Part shown: piece after piece, positions 55,701-64,000 of the stretch
Numbering within the stretch: the first letter of the stretch is position 1
Layout: each line of letters opens with the position of its first letter
Assembly: GCF_000002235.5 (NCBI RefSeq)
Contig: NW_022145597.1
Coordinates: 25,250,423 to 25,314,422, forward strand
DNA: 64,000 nt
From: Strongylocentrotus purpuratus
Lineage: Eukaryota; Echinodermata; Echinoidea; Camarodonta; Strongylocentrotidae
Reading direction: 5' to 3'
Translations under genes and position numbers: made by a program
Notes under the pieces: generated by a model
The model's input: only the letters and a program-made list of their open reading frames with translations
What the model was told of the DNA's origin: nothing
Databases searched by the model: none

Positions 55701-58700
55701 ACTGGCTTAATTGGTGAATGATCTGGATGTACATGTATGTGTAAAACTTAAATGTTTCATGACATTTTTATTGATAGTCTTCTTTATCTAATAGTTAGTA
55801 CTTTGCATATGATTGTTTTAAAGTTAATTCAATAATAGGTAGACAACATTCATTGATTAATTGATTGGTAACTTAATGATTGATGATTAAATGGTGAATC
55901 GTCTGATTCAATAATTGATTAAGATGTTTTCTTTATCTTTCCATTGTTGTTTCTTTGTTGTTGTTTCTTCTTAATTGTTATTGTTTTGTTTGCTCAATGT
56001 TCTCAAATGTTCTCAAAGTCATTAAACAATCTTTGTCTATTTTCAAGTAGTAATCTTTGTAAATCTTCATCAAATTGTGTTTGTATTCATACAGCTTACC
56101 GTCGAACTAACAGACCATGCAACTGTACTGTTCTACCTTACTTCAACCACAACAGGAGGCTTCGAAGATCCGCTAGCGGGACACAGCAGGGTAGTGGTAA
56201 GCTAAAAAAATTCCCTTCGAATCTCAGACAGGGGCGTAGCGTTGGCAAAATGTGTTCTTCTCTCTCAGAGAATTTTTGATAGAGTCTGGGAATCTTCGAA
56301 ACCTAAAATAATCATCCGAATGCACCACCAAACCAACTCCAAAATCGACAAATTTGTTTCCGTTCTCGGTAAAACAAAATCTCAAAGACTTTCAAGAGAT
56401 CAAACTTTAGGGCATTTACAATATGTTATTGTAAAGCCTCAGAAAGAAGTCTTAAAGGTAAAGACCAGTTATGGTCATGCGATTGCATTGTGAAAGAAAC
56501 GTTGTGGAATCGATCAGAAAAGGTTGCTCATCTAGCATCTAGCATCTGCAAGGTTCTGGAATCATCAAAATGATAAGAAATTTGGCCAAATCTTCGTAAA
56601 GTTACAAGCACTATACACAGAAAGATGTATATGGGACTACCCTATATCTCTCACAGACCATGAGAGTTTCCCGGCAAATTTTTTATCATCATGTATTAGT
56701 CAAAACATATTCTTTCACATGATTGGTAATGAGAGCTTCCACTTCATTTTTTAAAATTGGAGCGTTTCCAATACTGGTCTTTACCTTTAAGCGGACTATG
56801 CAATACAAAATATATGTCATTCCGCTGTTCGTATATTTTAAAAGGTGACACGCAGATCTTTTGGAATTACTTAAGGTTGATTTTCCTCAAGAGTCTTTAC
56901 GATTGTCGGTCTGCTGTCGATGTGATTTGGGAATTTCATGAGAATCTATTACAAAACAACACATTTTTACCAGTCATTCGACGATTACTCCATTTTTTTA
57001 AAGAAAAATAAACTTTGTAGCAGCCTAAAAATTGTATATTTATCAACAAGGAAGTGAGGCAACACTGCTTACAGGGGTCTTTCCCAAACCGTTCGAATGA
57101 AATCAGAGATTGTTCAGGAAATCCAAACTTCACGGTCGTGATGGCATTTCCGCGTCCAAGGATGTATAATTAGAAATCACTTTTATATAACTGATAGAAG
57201 ACCATAAACTCTTCTAAAAAATCCCATATATTTGTTTAGGTTTATATTGTCTTCATATTGTGAAGACGAATATATTGTAATTGATACACCCATTCCACGT
57301 TAAAGATCAACTTTATTTCTGGTTAGGCGATTATTGTGAAATCGCTTTTGTATAAACTATTCTAAAAAAAAAACTTACATTAATTTTGTTTATGTATAGA
57401 GTTTCTTCCTCTTGTTAATACGAATATATTGTATTTGATACACCCATTCTACGTTAAAGATCAATTTTATTTCTGGTTATGCGATTAATTAAAGATCAAT
57501 TTTATTTATAATTTTTTTTTAAATTATTATTATTATTTACAGAAGATGCTTCTGGTGCTGCTGCTTCCGCCAATGCAATAGATCCTCAGGTAAGAATATT
57601 ATAATTGTAAAAACAAAACGGAAGACTAGACTATTTTGGCAAAGAAAATTGCAAGATCGGAGCCATATTTTTAAAGGTCTCTATAATAAACAGTAGATGT
57701 CTGCTCGTGAAAATTGCATATCTTTATTTTATATTTATTTATGCACGGCGCATTCAATGATAAAAAGTTGTTGTGTATTTAATTTTGTTTAAATGCTCAA
57801 ATTGGACATCTTTGGAGTCAAACCGGAGTTGTTTACTAATTGCATACATACTTCTTGAACAAAAGTTTCTATTGGCAACTCAAAAGCTTTCCAGATTCTT
57901 ATCCGACACAACAAGAACTATAACTGTAAACTAGAGTTTACAACGTGGATTCCATCCATAAATACGTTATGATTAATAGCAGCTGAATGAAACAGCTGGT
58001 AACCCGGAGATAGAGATGGAACTGCATAAATTTGAAAACATTAATAAACATGTATATTGTGTAAAGATGTAAAGAAAAAAAGAAATGGGGATATGGCCTG
58101 TGGTTTATGTAGTGGATGAACTAATGTGAGGAGTATATTCGATTATTCGTAGAGAAACGGGGCTGAAGGTGTTAAAAGTATAATTAAAATTTGTTTTAAT
58201 AATTATTTTAAATCAATTATTTTGTCTTATCACCAGATTCACAGCGACAGCGATCGTTTCTCCGCTCATCTCCGCCCTGCGGAAGGCAACACAACTCTCC
58301 GCGAAGGTAATTTTCTTTTTATATATTTCTTTCCCTGCATCTTTAACTTCTCTCGCCTTTTTGTGAATTGACACTATTTTTAAAAGCGATACTTGACTGA
58401 TGAACTTTCTGCCCCAGCGTACTGTTTATTGCATAGCGTCATCTCGTGGTCAATTTGCCATCAGTGTGAAACCCAAACCCTGAACTGAAACTACGTATTT
58501 TCAGTTCGGTGGAAGCACAGAACTCTAAAATACGTATTTTAGAGTTCTTTGGGTGGAAGCAGCGAATTTAGGGACTATACTGCTACAGCTGACCTGAGAT
58601 GGCGCTATCATATAGAGGGGATTTTGTGGTAGTGCATCTAGTACAGTATGGCTTTAATTTGTCACCACTACATTTCACGCAGCCATTATCACCACTAAGT

Positions 58701-59866
58701 TAATCCATCAGAGGTCTTCTCAAATCCATGAATGCGTTATCTTTAAAGGTAAAGACCAGTTTTAGAAACGCCCCCCTCTCAAAATATGAAATGGCAGCTC
58801 TTATTACCAATCATGTGAAAGAATATGTTTTGACTAATACGTGATCATACAAATTTTGCCGAGAAACCACCTACTAATTAATATATTTGGTACATTATTA
58901 TATCTATTTGGACCTGATAGATATAACGCACGTGTCGCGTAGTCCCATATACATCTTTATGTGTACAGTGCTTGTAACTTTACAAAGACTGGGCTAAATT
59001 TCTTATCATTTTGATGATTCCAGAACCTTGCAGTACACACCAATACTTATATGCTAGATGATCAACCTTTTCTAATCGATTCCACAACGTTTCTTTCACA
59101 ATGCAATCACATGACTATAACTGGTCTTTATCTTTAAGAGTTGTAGGCCTACTTTTGTTGTGCTTTCATCCTCTGCCATAATCATGTCATAATAATCGTA
59201 TTCATATTGTTCATATTTATAATTCTAAGTATCTTACCAATACACATGGACACGATTTACGTCACTCAACTAGAATATAAAACTCTTATCACGTACTTAT
59301 AAACTGAGTTTTTATGTCCATGCTCTTACATAGTTACAAGAGTGTCTTTTTTTTTTAATATTCCGTTATAGTTGTTACATGACGTTAAAAATGGTCTAGT
59401 TATACCAAAACGATTTTACGTCTATTGAATGAAAATTATTTTAAAAAAGTTGAAACAAACACCCCTTGTAAACCATTTTTGTTTTAAGGTGTTTTTTTTT
59501 GTTGTTCCATTGTTTTCATTATCTTTTTGTCCGTTTTGTTTGTTCATCTTTTTATTATGCCTAGGAAATGGTACAGCAGGTAAGGGCATCTCAAATATTA
59601 ATTTTGCCCTTCTTTCCAAAAAGAAAAATGGTTGAAGCATTAGGTGGAGATTGTGGTGGTGGTGGTTTCTTCTTAATCTTAGAAAATTAATAAATAAAAG
59701 TTCGTTTAGACCCTCAGCAACCCCCCCCCCCCCCTCTTTGGTGATGGTATAATGGAGATATGAATATGAATATATCCCCCCCCCCCCCTCGCCGACCCAC
59801 ACAGCGACTTCCCTTCGATAATGCTAGAGATAGCCTATAGGTTTATTTGTTCTGCCCCCATCGCTC

Positions 59867-59901
<35 letters not shown>

Positions 59902-61893
59902 CCTTTCTTTCTTCCTTTTTCCTCTTCCCCATTTCCAATCTCTTTCTCTCTCCTTCTCTATATCCTTCCTTTTGATCTTTCTTACTGCATGATTGCTCGA
60001 TCCGCTCACTATAAAAATATAGAAATTACAGTTAATTGTGGAACAAGAAAAGTTAGCATCTGTGGAATACGCTTACGATAAAAATCAAGCAATAATTTAC
60101 ATCTTGATTTTGCAAAATTTACCTTATTTAATCCTAAGGATCATCTTTCATTCTTCATGTTCCGCCTTCCCTTCGTTTTGAATCCGAGATCAGCTTTTCA
60201 TCTTCAGAACAAGTTTCATTCTCTTGCGCATCCTCTTCTTCTTAATGTCGATCCCCGGTCAGCTTTCTACCTTTAAAGCAGGACTGTACTACTTGTATCT
60301 ACTTGCGCCCTCTATATTGCCAACAATTCCTAAGCGGTACCCGTTGTTCCACCATGATCCCCTTTTTCTTATGTTAATTGAGAGCTGATTTCATGAAATA
60401 ACCCGACTTGCCAGTGACCATGCAGGGAGGTTTAATCCCTCCTGGCCAAACGTGCAGATGGGCTTTAATAGAGAATCATCTTTCATTCTCTTCATCTTTA
60501 ACCTGTCCTTCGCTTTGAAACCCAGATCAGCTTTTAACCTTTAAGATCATCTTTCAGTCTCTCCTTCAAGTTCTTCTTCTTCTCCTTTAACACCCCCAGG
60601 TCAGCTGTTCAAGTGGTCCGCCCACAAAAATCATTCGTTCGTCGAACCGGCCGGATTCGAGCTCGTCCAAGACCAGTTTCTCTTTGTGCAGGTCGCCGGC
60701 TACTACTTCATCTACAGCCAGATCACCTTCAATGATAGCTTGACCAGGACCATTGGTCATCAGATGGTATCCTGGGGATGTCGGTCAACCCAAGGGGCAA
60801 CCATCCTCATGGGCACTTCCCTTACCCAGCAAACGTAAGCATTCCTCTTTTTACATTGAGGGGGGGGGGGGCGGTGTGCGGCCCGTCAAAATGTTCAAGT
60901 AAAGATGGAACAACTAAATATATTGTATAATTAAAACGATAGAAAAGACTTTCAAAATATCAAACGAACGCTATTCAAAAGACATCGTCTTTCACTATCA
61001 CCTTTTTTAATTGTGTGTACATTACCATGACGTAACACGTAATCCGAATCTTGGTTCTATGGGATATACAAAATGGCATTGAAACGGCCCGTTGGTTGTC
61101 TTTTCGAAAGTCGTTGCTATCGTGTAAGTAAAGTTTTGATTTTTAGGGGAAGGGGGAAATCCTAAACAACTTTGGCGTTTAGAAACATAATGTAATGCGC
61201 GTTCAAAAATGCACCTCATTATTATCATAATACCGACTATTAGTATAAACAAAGTGCTTGCTCGATTCACTCCCTCGCAACTAAAAAGTTCATCAGGTTT
61301 ATCTGTTGCTATAATTATGCTACCACATCATTTATCATTTATGAAATTCCATCAGGATCAGGTAGGAGGAAATGGTATTTTTGAAAATGTTCCACCGCCC
61401 CTAGTTAGGCCTTTTGTATGTGTGTAAGGCTTGACGGTCGGCATCACACTTCTAGAAACATTTCTGATTCGCCTGACAAGATCATGACGATCCCCTATTG
61501 AAGGAGCAGCATAATAGCGATTACGGGTATTTTACCAATTCAATATTCATCTTATAATAAAAATCCCATGTTGTAGAACCACCAGCATTTCTTGTCCCAG
61601 GCCTACTATAAAGGTATATTCGTTGACTGTCATTAATATATTGAAATATTTTTCATATCTCCTTATCATTATACAGCCGACCGGAAACGGACCTCAGCCA
61701 CACCAAGAAAGATTCGAGTTACACCGGAGGGGTCGTATATCTCGCGGCCGGAGACTACCTGGCAGTTCGGCCCGACCTCGGCCAGACGAGTAAAATCGAG
61801 TATGCCCGATTGGCAGAGAATACCTTCTTCGGCGCCTTCATGATAAAGAAAGATGCTAGAGGCAAATCTTTGAAGGAAAATTGTTTCATCTAG
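52724..61893 (+). CDS. TNF superfamily ligand, type II membrane protein with furin-type site
   Basis: Eight exons in consistent phase give 324 residues: 52724-52947, 55229-55293, 56095-56196, 57543-57589, 58237-58306, 59565-59579, 60600-60834 and 61677-61893. All introns are GT-AG. The cytosolic N-terminus is followed by a membrane helix (about 54-74, FFKTLLFIATVCTFAFVF). A short coiled stalk comes next (IAVLKQEVDSLARRFDVL). Then comes a basic RLRR site (118-121) suited to furin cleavage before Ser122. The TNF homology domain (about 155-324) opens with SAHL, continues FVQVAGYYFIYSQITF (203-218) and ends YTGGVVYLAAGDYLAV and NTFFGAFMI. It should form trimers that bind TNF receptors, on the cell surface or after shedding. 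Several Asn-X-Ser/Thr sites are present. Met5 is an alternative start, but ATG 52724 has A at -3. Which vertebrate subgroup (EDA, TNF or other) is closest cannot be settled by eye. Confidence 0.93.
53815..54081. mobile_element. hAT-like MITE in TNF ligand intron 1
   Basis: The ends CAGTGGAGTAG and CTACGCCTCTG are inverted with two mismatches. The flanking 8-mers ttcataac and atcatatc agree at 6 of 8 positions. A poly-C run follows the left end. Non-coding. Confidence 0.65.
54240..54352. repeat. Poly-G / poly-C pair in intron 1
   Basis: A G-run (54246-54257) and a C-run (about 54324-54344) with gggggcgtgagccc nearby look like the interior of another poly-C-bearing hAT-like element. I could not place its ends. 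Confidence 0.4.
55427..55700. repeat. Dispersed repeat, copy 2, in intron 2
   Basis: Close match of 48407-48671 in the same orientation. Small indels separate the copies (for example an extra atttat in the ctacataa region). Confidence 0.8.
56451..56791. mobile_element. MITE family 3 (CTTAAAGGTAAAGACCAGT ends), intron 3
   Basis: Perfect 19-bp terminal inverted repeats CTTAAAGGTAAAGACCAGT / ACTGGTCTTTACCTTTAAG. The interior shares caatgcaat / attgcattg, ccacaacgtttctttcac and related words with 58741-59138 in inverted orientation. Confidence 0.88.
58519..58548. repeat. 30-bp perfect palindrome in intron 5
   Basis: AGAACTCTAAAATAC is followed directly by its exact reverse complement, without spacer, centred on TACGTA. 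The direct repeat ggtggaagca flanks it on both sides (58509-58518 and 58552-58561). It could extrude as a cruciform. Confidence 0.85.
58741..59138. mobile_element. MITE family 3, second copy, intron 5
   Basis: Termini TTTAAAGGTAAAGACCAGT / ACTGGTCTTTATCTTTAAG. It shares interior words with 56451-56791 (inverted) and 43868-44065. Confidence 0.85.
59565..59579 (+). other. 15-nt microexon of the TNF ligand gene
   Basis: A tiny exon lies between a T-rich acceptor (ttattatgcctag) and a gtaagg donor. It is in phase 1 on both sides, so including or skipping it keeps the frame: the flanking exons would join as Glu-Gly-Gln-Leu. Inclusion adds five residues (Gly-Asn-Gly-Thr-Ala, then Gly), creating an Asn-Gly-Thr glycosylation sequon. 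By alignment in the head with TNF it falls in the A-A' loop of the TNF homology domain. Strong splice sites and correct phase support it, but transcript evidence is needed. Confidence 0.72.
59722..59905. repeat. Poly-C and (CT)n tracts in intron 6
   Basis: C-runs at about 59720-59733, 59777-59788 and 59867-59877, then (CT)n to about 59905. Confidence 0.88.
60283..60473. mobile_element. Dispersed element family 2, copy 3, intron 6
   Basis: It starts CTTTAAAGCAGGACTG near 60271 and ends cagatgggctttaa near 60470. Inside are gcgccctcta, ttcttatgttaattgagagc and gtgaccatgcagggaggttt, as in the copies at 24825 and 33337. Confidence 0.75.
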
Positions 61894-63893
61894 AAGAAAC
61901 TTAAACATACAAGTGTTTTATTTTTCTATTTACTTTCGGTTTTGGCTTATTTATATTTATTGTCCGTCTTATACACTCGACAGAGCACTTTATACACATT
62001 GTTTTAATCATCATGAATGCATGCAGTTATAATACATGTAAAGACTATTCACCTCACTATATAGAAATGTGTAATAGCATTAACATGTAATGTGAAGGGG
62101 AGGCCTATTATGGACAAATATTGAGAGTGTATCAAACACCCCCGGTGTGTAAAGTCAATTTTGTGTATGTACGAGCCGGACTTTGGTGCGTGAAAAGTAC
62201 CTCTTTACCGGACATTTTGGTAACACGCATGCGGTCATTCCGACCCCGGAGTGGGGGGGGGGGGGGGCGGGGGCCCGCCAAATTCAAGGGGAACGGGCTT
62301 GAGTTTTGAAAAAATGAATACACCAATAAATAAAGTTAAATGTCGCCATCTATTGGCAAACTATGATACATGCATAAGGTAACTCTATGTTCCTTCTATT
62401 CTAATAATACTTTTTTTTTTTAAGGATTGATGAAGTCAAGTAGACACATTAATTTGAACTTAAGAAATAAAATGTATTAAGAAACATTACAAGTGATTAA
62501 ATAAAACATAAACATAACAACACTTTTAAATCAGTATTGGGGGAAGTTTTGACCCTCTCCCTCTCTAATGAGTGGACAATGACGTTTTCGACCAGTATAA
62601 TATATTTTGCATATTATTCCGAGAGGATCAAGATATTATGGTATGTTTTTGAGTGATATTTATTTACAAAATGGGGTGCGAATTAATATCAGTAGCCTCG
62701 TTACCGGAAGGACCCAGGTTCGAAACCAAATCAATGCGCTAACGCTTTTGGGTAACTTAATGCATTAATTTGGTTGCTTACTGGTCTGTACACGCTTTTT
62801 TAGGAGTCGGGTAAAACAACCCAACTAAATCTGTATATACATTTGTAGGGCTACGTTTATAAACGATATGTGGCACCTTTTTTCTCATTTCATAGGGAAA
62901 TTCTATAAGACCCATCTTGTAACATAAACTTTACATAATTTGCACAGTTAAGGGGAAGGTAATGATTACATTTTGTCTCTGTTGATCGTTATGTTACTTT
63001 TGATACAGAATCATTTCAATTTAATACAGTTGTTGTATTCAAATGCAGTTTCATTTATTTATTTATGTTATTTTGCATCCATTTGAAGAAAAATAGAAGT
63101 ACATAACCGTCTTGTCTATTACATGACAGAAACTTAATATTAATTTTACTGTTGTAAACAACAGGGTAAATTATTACCATCAGGAATATATTTAACAGCA
63201 TTTTATGGTGTGCTCGATCTTACAGCATTAGATATAATATTATGTGTGCTAATATATAGTCTTACAGTATTGTAGATTAAAGTTATCATTATAATCACTT
63301 TAATCTTAAATGCTTAATTCGAAGTATTTTCACGGTAAAATGCATATAATCATTTGTTAGTATAAGTTAACATCTACGGAAATTTACTGGCAGCTGGTTT
63401 CCAAGTACATTCATTGCATCACTTTATGAAGCTATTTTCATTTTCATATTTCATATTGACAAAAACAAAAATTAGTTGAAACAAGGATAATGAATAATAC
63501 TGTAAATATTACGAGGATTTAAATAATAGATATTGTATTTTGTATTTTTTGATACTCATTTTTTGTTTGTATTGTTTATTTAGGATTGAATGATTCAATG
63601 TTCTGTTTGATATTTTGTGACTTTATTTATACTACTTTGCTTCAAAATAGGTGTATGTAGCCTATGTGTATGTATATACATTTGAAGACATATATTTCAA
63701 ATTATCTTGTAAACAAATATATAATTCTAAATAGTCCACACACATAGTTAAAATGTTTCGGAATTTATTAACAATGTTCTTAATATTAACGATACTGTAA
63801 CACGATATGTAAAAACACTCTTGTTTATATTGTTAGAAAAATCTTTGAAATTAATGTTACATTCATTTTTGTATGAAGCTTGATTGAAATAAA
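61894..63893 (+). other. 3' UTR / downstream region of the TNF ligand gene
   Basis: The region is AT-rich with several AATAAA signals, including 62325-62330 and 63888-63893. The last is followed by a T-rich and then A-rich end. The poly-G run at 62254-62268 and a SINE (62690-62825) lie inside, so an early end near 62340 and a late end near 63910 are both possible. No further coding exon is recognised. Confidence 0.45.
62690..62825 (+). mobile_element. tRNA-derived SINE, degraded head
   Basis: The B-box-like GGTTCGAAACC lies at 62717-62727. The tail tttggttgcttactggtctg and gtcgggtaaaacaaccc is shared with the SINEs at 11870-12057 and 25064-25425. The A-box half is barely recognisable. Confidence 0.62.
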
Positions 63894-64000
63894 ATATAAA
63901 ATTAAAAGTTCATAGTGGAGACAAAGGTTGTTTGGTTCTTCCTTTTTGTTTGAATATTGTTATATCTGATGTTATTTTTTTTTTTTCGGTATTTAAAAAA

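Overview
The window looks like metazoan nuclear DNA from a marine invertebrate deuterostome. A sea urchin or other echinoderm is most likely, but I cannot name a species from sequence alone. The grounds are multi-exon genes with GT-AG introns and long UTRs, a cytosolic TIR protein and a TNF-superfamily ligand, and very many small palindromic transposons. Long poly-C/poly-G runs, hAT-type termini and a Penelope-like retroelement add to this. I see no bacterial-type operon, rRNA, functional tRNA gene or CRISPR array.

Layout. Bases 1-8000 are a diverged tandem duplication of a unit of about 1.8 kb. It was later hit by a 5'-truncated LINE and two hAT-like elements, and the partner copy preserves the empty site for each. 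Bases 8000-27850 contain no host gene I can support. This stretch is a repeat landscape of tRNA-derived SINEs, MITE families, a 297-bp foldback, microsatellites and some GC-rich islets with possible factor sites.

Bases 27947-41764 hold a 12-exon plus-strand gene for an 809-residue protein. It has an N-terminal myristoylation signal, an armadillo-like region, a TIR domain with the NADase-type glutamate, and a C-terminal SAM domain. These are the building blocks of SARM1 in a different order (ARM-TIR-SAM rather than ARM-SAM-SAM-TIR). Its tenth intron splits the codon of the predicted catalytic glutamate and carries a nearly pristine Penelope-like element (35729-40274). That element has an intact 883-residue reverse transcriptase/GIY-YIG ORF, tandem and inverted partial copies, hammerhead-like ribozyme motifs and a 12-bp target-site duplication.

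Bases 41765-52260 are a probable long 3' UTR followed by intergenic repeats. Bases 52280-52443 look like a compact promoter with an IRF-like site, a palindromic kappaB site and a TATA box. Bases 52724-61893 hold an 8-exon plus-strand gene for a 324-residue type II membrane TNF-superfamily ligand with a furin-type site. A 15-nt in-frame microexon falls inside its TNF homology domain. The remainder is 3' UTR and repeats.

How the genes may work together is inference. Both are innate-immunity/cell-death type genes on the same strand about 11 kb apart: a probable membrane-tethered TIR NAD-consuming enzyme or scaffold, and a secreted or membrane TNF ligand whose promoter looks NF-kappaB/IRF responsive. 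The sequence does not show that they act in one pathway.
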